From assembly GCF_958295425.1 (NCBI RefSeq), contig NC_081153.1, positions 19,870,720-19,934,719 of the forward strand: DNA of 64,000 bases, in the 5' to 3' direction. The position numbers and the translations under genes are program-made. Positions 1 through 11,500 of this stretch are shown here, one piece after another. This DNA is from Solea solea (lineage: Eukaryota; Chordata; Actinopteri; Pleuronectiformes; Soleidae). The notes under the pieces were generated by a model that was given only the letters and a program-made list of their open reading frames with translations, did not search any database and was not told the DNA's origin. Positions within the stretch are counted from its first letter, which is position 1; each line of letters opens with the position of its first letter.

Positions 1-3000
1 TATAGTACGTCGTCCAAAATCGGTCGAAAATGTCATAGTATAGTATGTCGTCCAAAATCGGTCAAAAATGTCATAGTATAGCATGTCGTCCAAAATCGGT
101 CAAAAAAGTCATATTATAGCATGTCGTCCAAAATTGGTCAAAAAAGGCATAGTATAGTATGTCGTCCAAAATTGGTCAAAAAAGTCATAGTATAGCATGT
201 CGTCCAAATTGGTCAAAAAAGTCATAGTATAGTATGTCGTCAAAAATCGGTAAAAAATTTAAAAGTATAGTATGTCGTCCAAAATCGGTCATTAAAGTCA
301 TAGTATAGTATGTCGTCCAAAATCGGTCGAAAATGTCATAGTATAGTATGTCGTCCAAAATCGGTCAAAAATGTCATAGTATAGCATGTCGTCCAAAAAA
401 GGTCAAAAATGTCATAGTATAGTATGTCGTCCAAAATCGGTTGAAAATGTCATAGTATAGTATGTCTTCCAAAATCCGTCAAAAAAGTCATAGTATAGTA
501 TGTCATCCAAAATCGGTCAAAAATGTCATAGTATAGTATGTCGTCCAAAATCGGTTGAAAATGTCATAGTATAGTATGTCTTCCAAAATCCGTCAAAAAA
601 GTCATAGTATAGTATGTCATCCAAAATCGGTCAAAAATGTCATAGTATAGTATGTCGTCCAAAATCGGTCAAAAATGTCATAGTATAGTATGTCATTCAA
701 AATCGGTCGAAAAAGTCATAGTATAGTATGTCGTCCAAAATCGGTCATAAAAGTCATAGTATAGTACGTCGTCCAAAATCGGTCGAAAATGTCATAGTAT
801 AGTATGTCGTCCAAAATCGGTCAAAAATGTCATAGTATAGCATGTCGTCCAAAATCGGTCAAAAATGTCATAGTATAGCATGTCGTCCAAAAAAGGTCAA
901 AAATGTCATAGTATAGTATGTCGTCCAAAATCGGTTGAAAATGTCATAGTATAGTATGTCTTCCAAAATCGGTCAAAAAAGTCATAGTATAGTATGTCGT
1001 CCAAAATCAGTCAAAAATGTCATAGTATAGCATGTCGTCCAAAAAAGGTCAAAAATGTCATAGTATAGTATGTCGTCCAAAATCGGTTGAAAATGTCATA
1101 GTATAGTATGTCTTCCAAAATCCGTCAAAAAAGTCATAGTATAGTAGGTCATCCAAAATCGGTCAAAAATGTCATAGTATAGTATGTCGTCCAAAATCGG
1201 TCGAAAATGTCATAGTATAGTATGTCGTCCAAAATCGGTCAAAAATGTCATAGTATAGCATGTCGTCCAAAATCGGTCAAAAAAGTCATAGTATAGCATG
1301 TCGTCCAAATTGGTCAAAAAAGTCATAGTATAGTATGTCGTCCAAAATCGGTCAAAAAAGTCATAGTATAGTATGTCGTCCAAATTGGTCAAAAAAGTCA
1401 TAGTATAGTATGTCGTCCAAAATTGGTCAAAAAAGGCATAGTATAGTATGTCGTCCAAAATTGGTCAAAAAAGTCATAGTATAGCATGTCGTCCAAATTG
1501 GTCAAAAAAGTCATAGTATAGCATGTCATCCAAAATTGGTCAAAAAAGGCATAGTATAGTATGTCGTCCAAAATTGGTCAAAAAAGTCATAGTATAGCAT
1601 GTCGTCCAAATTGGTCAAAAAAGTCATAGTATAGTATGTCGTCAAAAATCGGTCAAAAATGTAAAAGTATAGTATGTCGTCCAAAATCGGTCAGAAAAGT
1701 CATAGTATAGTATGTCGTCCAAAATCGGTCAAAAATGTAATAGTATAGTATGTCGTCCGAATTGGTCAAAAAAGTCATAGTATAGTATGTCGTCCAAAAC
1801 TGGTCAGAAAAGTCATAGTATAGTATCTCGTCCAAAAAAGTCATAGTATAGTATGTCGTCCAAAATCGGTCAAAAAAGTCATAGTATAGTATGTCGTCCA
1901 AAATCGGTCGAAAATGTCATAGTATAGTATGTCGTCCAAAATCGGTCAAAAATGGCATAGTATAGCATGTCGTCCAAATTGGTCAAAAAAGTCTTATTAT
2001 AGCATGTCGTCCAAAATTGGTCAAAAAAGGCATAGTATAGTATGTCGTCCAAAATTGGTCAAAAAAGTCATAGTATAGCATGTCGTCCAAATTGGTCAAA
2101 AAAGTCATAGTATAGTATGTCGTCAAAAATCGGTAAAAAATGTAAAAGTATAGTATGTCGTCCAAAATCGGTCAAAAAAGTCATAGTATAGTATGTCGTC
2201 CAAAATTGGTCAAAAAAGTCATAGTATAGCATGTCGTCCAAATTGGTCAAAAAAGTCATAGTATAGTATGTCGTCCAAAATCGGTCAAAAAAGTCATAGT
2301 ATAGTATGTCGTCCAAATTGGTCAAAAAAGTCATAGTATAGTATGTCGTCCAAAATTGGTCAAAAAAGTCATAGTATAGCATGTCGTCCAAATTGGTCAA
2401 AAAAGTCATAGTATAGTATGTCGTCAAAAATCGGTCAAAAATGTAAAAGTATAGTATGTCGTCCAAAATCGGTCAAAAAAGTCATAGTATAGTATGTCAT
2501 CCAAAATCGGTCAAAAATGTCATAGTATAGTATGTCGTCCAAAATCGGTCAAAAATGTCATAGTATAGTATGTCATTCAAAATCGGTCGAAAAAGACATA
2601 GTATAGTATGTCGTCCAAAATCGGTCATAAAAGTCATAGTATAGTACGTCGTCCAAAATCGGTCGAAAATGTCATAGTATAGTATGTCGTCCAAAATCGG
2701 TCAAAAATGTCATAGTATAGCATGTCGTCCAAAATCGGTCAAAAAAGTCATATTATAGCATGTCGTCCAAAATTGGTCAAAAAAGGCATAGTATAGTATG
2801 TCGTCCAAAATTGGTCAAAAAAGTCATAGTATAGCATGTCGTCCAAATTGGTCAAAAAAGTCATAGTATAGTATGTCGTCAAAAATCGGTAAAAAATTTA
2901 AAAGTATAGTATGTCGTCCAAAATCGGTCATTAAAGTCATAGTATAGTATGTCGTCCAAAATCGGTCGAAAATGTCATAGTATAGTATGTCGTCCAAAAT

Positions 3001-3838
3001 CGGTCAAAAATGTCATAGTATAGCATGTCGTCCAAAAAAGGTCAAAAATGTCATAGTATAGTATGTCGTCCAAAATCGGTTGAAAATGTCATAGTATAGT
3101 ATGTCTTCCAAAATCCGTCAAAAAAGTCATAGTATAGTATGTCATCCAAAATCGGTCAAAAATGTCATAGTATAGTATGTCGTCCAAAATCGGTTGAAAA
3201 TGTCATAGTATAGTATGTCTTCCAAAATCCGTCAAAAAAGTCATAGTATAGTATGTCATCCAAAATCGGTCAAAAATGTCATAGTATAGTATGTCGTCCA
3301 AAATCGGTCAAAAATGTCATAGTATAGTATGTCATTCAAAATCGGTCGAAAAAGTCATAGTATAGTATGTCGTCCAAAATCGGTCATAAAAGTCATAGTA
3401 TAGTACGTCGTCCAAAATCGGTCGAAAATGTCATAGTATAGTATGTCGTCCAAAATCGGTCAAAAATGTCATAGTATAGCATGTCGTCCAAAATCGGTCA
3501 AAAATGTCATAGTATAGCATGTCGTCCAAAAAAGGTCAAAAATGTCATAGTATAGTATGTCGTCCAAAATCGGTTGAAAATGTCATAGTATAGTATGTCT
3601 TCCAAAATCGGTCAAAAAAGTCATAGTATAGTATGTCGTCCAAAATCAGTCAAAAATGTCATAGTATAGCATGTCGTCCAAAAAAGGTCAAAAATGTCAT
3701 AGTATAGTATGTCGTCCAAAATCGGTTGAAAATGTCATAGTATAGTATGTCTTCCAAAATCCGTCAAAAAAGTCATAGTATAGTAGGTCATCCAAAATCG
3801 GTCAAAAATGTCATAGTATAGTATGTCGTCCAAAATCG
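1..3838. repeat. 2.64-kb higher-order duplication in the satellite
   Basis: Positions 1 to about 1190 and 2640 to about 3830 correspond with an offset of about 2,640 bp. They share rare variants: the TACGTCGTCC unit, the ATATTATAGC unit, the AAAATTTAAAAG unit and the TAGTAGGTCATCC unit near the right edge. The match ends at about 1200/3839, where variant order changes. Confidence 0.8.
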
Positions 3839-4577
3839 CTCAAAAATGTCATAGTATAGTATGTCGTCCAAAAAAGGTCAAAAATGGCGTAGTATAGTAT
3901 GTCGTCCAAAAAAGGTCAAAAATGTCATAGTATAGTATGTCTTCCAAAATCGGTCGAAAAAGTCATAGTATAGTATGTCGTCCAAAATCGGTCAAAAATG
4001 TCATAGTATAGTATGTCGTCCAAAATCAGTCAAAAATGTCATAGTATAGCATGTTGTCCAAAATCGGTCAAAAATGTCATAGTATAGTATGTCGTCCAAA
4101 ATCGGTTGAAAATGTCATAGTATAGCATGTCGTCCAAAAAAGGTCAAAAATGTCATAGTATAGTATGTCGTCCAAAATCGGTTGAAAATGTCATAGTATA
4201 GTATGTCTTCCAAAATCGGTCAAAAAAGTCATAGTATAGTATGTCGTCCAAAATCAGTCAAAAATGTCATAGTATAGCATGTCGTCCAAAAAAGGTCAAA
4301 AATGTCACAGTATAGTATGTCGTCCAAAATCGGTTGAAAATGTCATAGTATAGTATGTCTTCCAAAATCCGTCAAAAAAGTTATAGTATAGTATGTGATC
4401 CAAAATCGGTCAAAAATGTCATAGTATAGTATGTCGTCCAAAATCGGTCAAAAAAGTCATAGTATAGTATGTCGTCCAAAATCGGTCAAAAAAGTCATAG
4501 TATAGTATGTCGTCCAAAATCGGTCAAAAATGTCATAGTATAGTATGTCGTCCAAAAATGATATAGTATGTCTTCCA

Positions 4578-4708
4578 AATAAACCACAGTACTTCTCAGG
4601 ATCACAGAAGGTACTTGGTCCAACGAGGACTTGAACCGTGGTCTCCTAAGTGAAAGGCGAAAGTTCTATCCACTACACTAACCTTGTTGTCCAATGTGCA
4701 TCCAAATC
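4578..4708 (-). repeat. tRNA-derived insert in satellite, copy 1
   Basis: About 130 bp of non-satellite sequence is flanked by array units. Its core, 4617-4692 on the minus strand, is 76 nt and tRNA-shaped. It has an A-box-like TAGTGTAGTGG, an anticodon-loop CTTTCAC (anticodon TTC if functional) and a B-box GGTTCAAGTCC. The two ends (GGACAAC and TTGGACC) pair only partly, and the T stem has mismatches. It is therefore a tRNA relic (Asp/Glu-like) or the head of a SINE rather than a clear tRNA gene. The internal pol III promoter boxes look intact. Confidence 0.75.
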
Positions 4709-6605
4709 ATCATATAATAGTAAGTCGTCCAAAATCGGTCAAAAATGTCATAGTATAGTATGTCGTCCAAAATTGGTCAAAAATGTCATAGTATAGTATG
4801 TCATCCAAAATCGGTCAAAAATGTCATAGTATAGTATGTTGTCCAAAATCAGTCAAAAATGTCATAGTATAGCATGTCGTCCAAAAAAGGTCAAAAATGT
4901 CATAGTATAGTATGTCGTCCAAAATCGGTTGAAAATGTCATAGTATAGTATGTCTTCCAAAATCCGTCAAAAAAGTCATAGTATAGTATGTCGTCCAAAA
5001 TCGGTCAAAAATGGCGTAGTATGCTATGTCGTCCAAAAAAGGTCAAAAATGTCATAGTATAGTATGTCGTCCAAAATCGGTCGAAAAAGTCATAGTATAG
5101 TATGTCGTCCAAAATCGGTCAAAAATGTCATAGTATAGTATGTCGTCCAAAATCAGTCAAAAATGTCATAGCATAGCATGTCGTCCAAAATCGGTCAAAA
5201 ATGTCATAGTATAGTATGTCGTCCAAAAAAGGTCAAAAATGTCATAGTATAGTATGTCGTCCAAAATCGGTTGAAAATGTCATAGTATAGTATGTCTTCC
5301 AAAATCGGTCAAAAAAGTCATAGTATAGTATGTCGTCCAAAATCAGTCAAAAATGTCATAGTATAGTATGTCTTCCAAAATCGGTCAAAAATGTCATAGT
5401 ATAGTATGTCGTCCAAAATCGGTTGAAAATGTCATAGTATAGTATGTCGTTCAAAATCGGTCGAAAAAGTCATAGTATAGTATGTCGTCCAAAATCGGTC
5501 ATAAAAGTCATAGTATAGTATGTCGTCCAAAATCGGTCGAAAATGTCATAGTATAGTATGTCGTCCAAAATCGGTCAAAAATGTCATAGTATAGCATGTC
5601 GTCCAAAAAAGCTCAAAAATGTCATAGTATAGTATGTCGTCCAAAATCGGTTGAAAATGTCATAGTATAGTATGTCTTCCAAAATCGGTCAAAAAAGTCA
5701 TAGTATAGTATGTCGTCCAAAATCAGTCAAAAATGTCATAGCATAGCATGTCGTCCAAAATCGGTCAAAAATGTCATAGTATAGTATGTCGTCCAAAAAA
5801 GGTCAAAAATGTCATAGTATAGTATGTCGTCCAAAATCGGTTGAAAATGTCATAGTATAGTATGTCTTCCAAAATCGGTCAAAAAAGTCATAGTATAGTA
5901 TGTCGTCCAAAATCAGTAAAAAATGTCATAGTATAGTATGTCTTCCAAAATCGGTCAAAAATGTCATAGTATAGTATGTCGTCCAAAATCGGTTGAAAAT
6001 GTCATAGTATAGTATGTCGTTCAAAATCGGTCGAAAAAGTCATAGTATAGTATGTCGTCCAAAATCGGTCATAAAAGTCATAGTATAGTATGTCGTCCAA
6101 AATCGGTCGAAAATGTCATAGTATAGTATGTCGTCCAAAATCGGTCAAAAATGTCATAGTATAGCATGTCGTCCAAAAAAGCTCAAAAATGTCATAGTAT
6201 AGTATGTCGTCCAAAATCGGTTGAAAATGTCATAGTATAGTATGTCTTCCAAAATCGGTCAAAAAAGTCATAGTATAGTATGTCGTCCAAAATCAGTCAA
6301 AAATGTCATCGTATAGCATGTCGTCCAAAAAAGGTCAAAAATGTCATAGTATAGTATGTCGTCCAAAATCGGTTGAAAATGTCATAGTATAGTATGTCTT
6401 CCAAAATCCGTCAAAGAAGTCATAGTATAGTATGTCGTCCAAAATCGGTCAAAAAAGTCATAGTATAGTATGTCGTCCAAAATCGGTCAAAAATGTCATA
6501 GTATAGCATGTCGTCCAAAATCGGTCAAAAATGTCATAGTATAGTATGTCGTTCAAAAAAGTCATAGAATAGTATGTCGTCCAGAAATGGTATAGTATGT
6601 CTTCC

Positions 6606-6738
6606 AATTTAACCACAGTACTTCTCAGGATCGCAGAAGGTACTTGGTCCAACGAGGACTTGAACCGTGGTCTCCTTAATGAAAGGCGAGAGTTCTACCC
6701 ACTACACTAACCTTGTTGTCCGAAGGGCATCCAAATCA
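6606..6738 (-). repeat. tRNA-derived insert in satellite, copy 2
   Basis: This is the same element as at 4578-4708. The tRNA-like core is 6646-6721 (76 nt, minus strand), with the same A and B boxes. The anticodon-arm 3' side differs (CATTAAGG instead of CACTTAGG), so pairing of that stem has decayed differently from copies 1 and 3. The left flank carries the same CCAGAAATGG satellite variant as copy 3, showing that insert and neighbouring units were copied together. Confidence 0.75.
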
Positions 6739-8570
6739 TCATAGTATAGTAAGTCGTCCAAAATCGGTCAAAAATGTCATAGTATAGTATGTCGTCCAAA
6801 ATCGGTCAAAAAAGGCATAGTATAGTATGTCGTCCAAATTGGTCCAAAAAGTCATAGTATAGTATGTCGTCCAAAATCGGTCAAAAAAGGCATAGTATAG
6901 TATGTCGTCCAAAATCGGTCAAAAAAGTCATAGTATAGCATGTCGTCCAGATTGGTCAAAAAAGTCATAGTATAGCATGTCGTCCAAAATCGGTCAAAAA
7001 AGTCATAGTATAGTATGTCGTCCAAAATTGGTCAAAAAAGTCATAGTATAGCATGTCGTCCAAATTGGTCAAAAAAGGCATAGTATAGTATGTCGTCCAA
7101 AATCGGTCAAAAAAGTCATAGTATAGTATGTCGTCCAAATTGGTCAAAAAAGTCATAGTATAGTATGTCGTCCAAAATCGGTCAAAAAAGTCATAGTATA
7201 GCATGTCGTCCAGATTGGTCAAAAAAGTCATAGTATAGCATGTTGTCCAAAATCGGTCAAAAAAGTCATAGTATAGTATGTCGTCCAAAATTGGTCAAAA
7301 AAGTCATAGTATAGCATGTCGTCCAAATTGGTCAAAAAAGTCATAGTATAGTATGTCGTCCAAAATCGGTCAAAAAAGTCATAGTATAGTATGTCGTCCA
7401 AATTGGTCAAAAAAGTCATAGTATAGTATGTCGTCCAAAATTGGTCAAAAAAGGCATAGTATAGTATGTCGTCCAAAATTGGTCAAAAAAGTCATAGTAT
7501 AGCATGTCGTCCAAATTGGTCAAAAAAGTCATAGTATAGCATGTCATCCAAAATTGGTCAAAAAAGGCATAGTATAGTATGTCGTCCAAAATTGGTCAAA
7601 AAAGTCATAGTATAGCATGTCGTCCAAATTGGTCAAAAAAGTCATAGTATAGTATGTCGTCAAAAATCGGTAAAAAATGTAAAAGTATAGTATGTGTTCC
7701 AAAATCGGTCAGAAAAGTCATAGTATAGTATGTCGTCCAAAATCGGTCAAAAATATAATAGTATAGTATGTCGTCCAAATTGGTCAAAAAAGTCATAGTA
7801 TAGTATGTCGTCCAAAACTGGTCAGAAAAGTCATAGTATAGTATGTCGTCCAAAAAAGTCATAGTATAGTATGTCGTCCAAAATCGGTCAAAAAAGTCAT
7901 AGTATAGTATGTCGTCCAAAATCGGTCGAAAATGTCATAGTATAGTATGTCGTCCAAAATCGGTCAAAAATGGCATAGTAAAGCATGTCGTCCAAATTGG
8001 TCAAAAAAGTCATATTATAGCATGTCGTCCAAAATTGGTCAAAAAAGGCATAGTATAGTATGTCGTCCAAAATTGGTCAAAAAAGTCATAGTATAGCATG
8101 TCGTCCAAATTGGTCAAAAAAGTCATAGTATAGTATGTCGTCAAAAATCGGTAAAAAATGTAAAAGTATAGTATGTCGTCCAAAATCGGTCAGAAAAGTC
8201 ATGGTATAGTATGTCGTCCAAAATCGGTCAAAAATGTCATAGTATAGCATGTCGTCCAAAAAAGGTCAAAAATGTCATAGTATAGTATGTCGTCCAAAAT
8301 CGGTTGAAAATGTCATAGTATAGTATGTCTTCCAAAATCCGTCAAAAAAGTCATAGTATAGTATGTGATCCAAAATCGGTCAAAAATGTCATAGTATAGT
8401 ATGTCGTCCAAAATCGGTCGAAAAAGTCATAGTATGTCGTCCAAAATCGGTCAAAAATGTCATAGTATAGCATGTCGTCCAAAATCGGTCAAAAATGTCA
8501 TAGTATAGTATGTCGTTCAAAAAAGTCATAGAATAGTATGTCGTCCAGAAATGGTATAGTATGTCTTCCA

Positions 8571-8702
8571 ATTTAACCACAGTACTTCTCAGGATCGCAG
8601 AAGGTACTTGGTCCAACGAGGACTTGAACCGTGGTCTCCTAAGTGAAAGGCGAAAGTTCTACCCACTACACTAACCTTGTTGTCCAAAGGGCATCCAAAT
8701 CA
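8571..8702 (-). repeat. tRNA-derived insert in satellite, copy 3
   Basis: This is the third copy. Its tRNA-like core is 8610-8685 (76 nt, minus strand), with the A-box-like TAGTGTAGTGG, the TTC anticodon position and the GGTTCAAGTCC B-box intact. The distance to copy 2 is 1,964 bp and from copy 1 to copy 2 is 2,029 bp, consistent with one insertion followed by amplification of a block of about 2 kb. Confidence 0.75.
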
Positions 8703-8828
8703 TCATACTATAGTAAGTCGTCCAAAATCGGTCAAAAATGTCATAGTATAGTATGTCGTCCAAAAAAGGTCAAAAATGTCATAGTATAGTTTGTCGTCCA
8801 AAATCGGTCAAAAATGTCATAGTATAGT

Positions 8829-9208
8829 CAGTCAGTCATCATCTACCGCTTTATCCTCAACCAGAGGGTCGCGGGGGGTGCTGTGCCAATCTCAGCTACA
8901 TCGGGCGATAGGCGGGGTACACCCTGGACAGTTCGCCAGTCCATCGCAGGGCCACATACAGAGACAGACAAACAACCATTCACTCTCACACTCACTCCTA
9001 TGGTCAATTTGGAGTGTCCAATTTACCTATCCCCACATTGCATGTTTTTGGACTGTGGGAGGAAGCCGGAGTACCCGGAGAGAACCCACGCACACACGGG
9101 GAGAACATGCAAACTCCATGCAGAAAGGCCCTTGTTCCAACCGGGGCTCGAACCCGGGTCTTCTCGCTGCAAGGCGAGAGTGCTAACCACTACACCACCG
9201 TGTGGCCC
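8829..9208 (-). mobile_element. Full-length tRNA-headed teleost SINE inserted in the satellite
   Basis: This 380-bp element interrupts one satellite unit. TCATAGTATAGT is present on both sides (8817-8828 and 9209-9220), a 12-bp target-site duplication; removing the insert restores a normal unit. On the minus strand the 5' head (about 9208-9130) is tRNA-like: A-box region GGTGTAGTGGTTAGCAC, anticodon-loop CTTGCAG (TGC, Ala-like) and B-box GGTTCGAGCCC. The body contains the GGACTGTGGGAGGAAGCCGG block that is very common in fish genomes. The 3' end is a short TGACTGAC repeat. Plus-strand ORFs across it are incidental. I do not assign a family name. Confidence 0.9.
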
Positions 9209-9959
9209 TCATAGTATAGTATGTCGTCCAAAATCAGTCAAAAATGTCATAGTATAGCATGTCGTCCAAAAAAGGTCAAAAATGTCATAGTATAGTATGT
9301 CGTCCAAAATCGGTCAAAAAAGTCATAGTATAGCATGTCGTCCAAATTGGTCAAAAAAGTCATAGTATAGTATGTCGTCCAAATTGGTCAAAAAAGTCAT
9401 AGTATAGTATGTCGTCCAAAATTGGTCAAAAAAGGCATAGTATAGTATGTCGTCCAAAATTGGTCAAAAAAGTCATAGTATAGCATGTCGTCCAAATTGG
9501 TCAAAAAAGTCATAGTATAGCATGTCGTCCAAAATTGGTCAGAAAAGTCATAGTATAGTATGTCGTCCAAAAAAGTCATAGTATAGTATGTCGTCCAAAA
9601 TCGGTCAAAAAAGTCATAGTATAGTATGTTGTCCAAAATCGGTCGAAAATGTCATAGTATAGTATGTCGTCCAAAAAAGGTCAAAAATGGCGTAGTATAG
9701 TATGTCGTCCAAAAAAGGTCAAAAATGTCATAGTATAGTATGTCGTCCAAAATCGGTCGAAAAAGTCATAGTATAGTATGTCGTCCAAAATCAGTCAAAA
9801 ATGTCATAGTATAGCATGTCGTCCAAAATCGGTCAAAAATGTCATAGTATAGTATGTCGTCCAAAAAAGTCATAGTATAGTATGTCTTCCAAAATCGGTC
9901 AAAAAAGTCATAGTATAGTATGTCGTCCAAATTGGTCAAAAAAGTCATAGTATAGTATG

Positions 9960-11500
9960 TCGTCCAAAATTGGTCAAAAAAGGCATAGTATAGTATGTCG
10001 TCCAAAATTGGTCAAAAAAGTCATAGTATAGCATGTCGTCCAAATTGGTCAAAAAAGTCATAGTATAGCATGTCGTCCAAAATTGGTCAGAAAAGTCATA
10101 GTATAGTATGTCGTCCAAAAAAGTCATAGTATAGTATGTCGTCCAAAATCGGTCAAAAAAGTCATAGTATAGTATGTCGTCCAAAATCGGTCGAAAATGT
10201 CATAGTATAGTATGTCGTCCAAAAAAGGTCAAAAATGGCATAGTATAGTATGTCGTCCAAAATCAGTCAAAAATGTCATAGTATAGCATGTCGTCCAAAA
10301 TCGGTCAAAAATGTCATAGTATAGTATGTCGTCCAAAATCGGTCAAAAATGTAATAGTATAGTATGTCGTCCAAATTGGTCAAAAAAGTCATAGTATAGT
10401 ATGTCTTCCAAAACTGGTCAGAAAAGTCATAGTATAGTATGTCGTCCAAAAAAGTCATAGTATAGTATGTCGTCCAAAATCGGTCAAAAAAGTCATAGTA
10501 TAGTAGGTCGTCCAAAATCGGTCAGAAATGTCATAGTTTAGTATATCGCCAAAATCGGTCAAAAAAGTCAGAGTATAGCATGTCGTCCAAATTGGTCACA
10601 AGTCATAGTATAGTATGTCGTCCAAATTGGTCATAAAGTCATAGTATAGTATGTCGTCCAAAATTGGTAAAAAAAAGGCATAGTATAGTATGTCGTCCAA
10701 AAGCGTTCAAAAATGTCATAGTATAGTATGTCGTCCAAAATCGGTCAAAAAAGGCATAGTATAGTATGTCGTCCAAAATTGGTCAAAAAAGTCATAGTAT
10801 AGCATGTCGTCCAAATTGGTCAAAAAAGTCATAGTATAGCATGTCGTCCAAAATTGGTCAGAAAAGTCATAGTATAGTATGTCGTCCAAAAAAGTCATAG
10901 TATAGTATGTCGTCCAAAATCGGTCAAAAAAGTCATAGTATAGTATGTCGTCCAAAATCGGTCGAAAATGTCATAGTATAGTATGTCGTCCAAAAAAGGT
11001 CAAAAATGGCATAGTATAGTATGTCGTCCAAAATCAGTCAAAAATGTCATAGTATAGCATGTCGTCCAAAATCGGTCAAAAATGTCATAGTATAGTATGT
11101 CGTCCAAAATCGGTCAAAAATGTAATAGTATAGTATGTCGTCCAAATTGGTCAAAAAAGTCATAGTATAGTATGTCTTCCAAAACTGGTCAGAAAAGTCA
11201 TAGTATAGTATGTCGTCCAAAAAAGTCATAGTATAGTATGTCGTCCAAAATCGGTCAAAAAAGTCATAGTATAGTAGGTCGTCCAAAATCGGTCAGAAAT
11301 GTCATAGTTTAGTATATCGCCAAAATCGGTCAAAAAAGTCAGAGTATAGCATGTCGTCCAAATTGGTCACAAGTCATAGTATAGTATGTCGTCCAAATTG
11401 GTCATAAAGTCATAGTATAGTATGTCGTCCAAAATTGGTAAAAAAAAGGCATAGTATAGTATGTCGTCCAAAAGCGTTCAAAAATGTCATAGTATAGTAT
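9960..11500. repeat. 771-bp higher-order tandem duplication in the satellite
   Basis: Blocks 9960-10729 and 10731-11500 match unit for unit at a constant offset of 771 bp. They share rare variants such as TTTAGTATATCGCC, GGTCACAAGTC and AAAAGCGTTC. The first part also has a third partial match at about 9410-9680 (offset 548 bp). The close identity implies a recent duplication. Confidence 0.85.

Larger units (their letters stand above)
1230..8160. repeat. Dispersed satellite block duplicated at 6,018-bp offset
   Basis: Segment 1230-2140 and segment 7250-8160 share the same succession of variants. These include the units with AAAACTGGTCAGAAAAG and the shortened unit TCCAAAAAAGTCATAG, at an offset of 6,018 bp. 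The matching ORF ends at 1458/7476 and 1901/7919 reflect the same offset. Confidence 0.7.

Noticed and set aside
4617..4692. Functional tRNA-Glu gene
   Set aside because: The length and promoter boxes fit, but the acceptor and T stems have several mismatches and the copies lie inside a satellite. Relic status is more likely.
8791..9257. Three overlapping plus-strand ORFs (66-131 residues)
   Set aside because: They lie within the SINE inserted in the satellite; SINEs of this type are non-coding.
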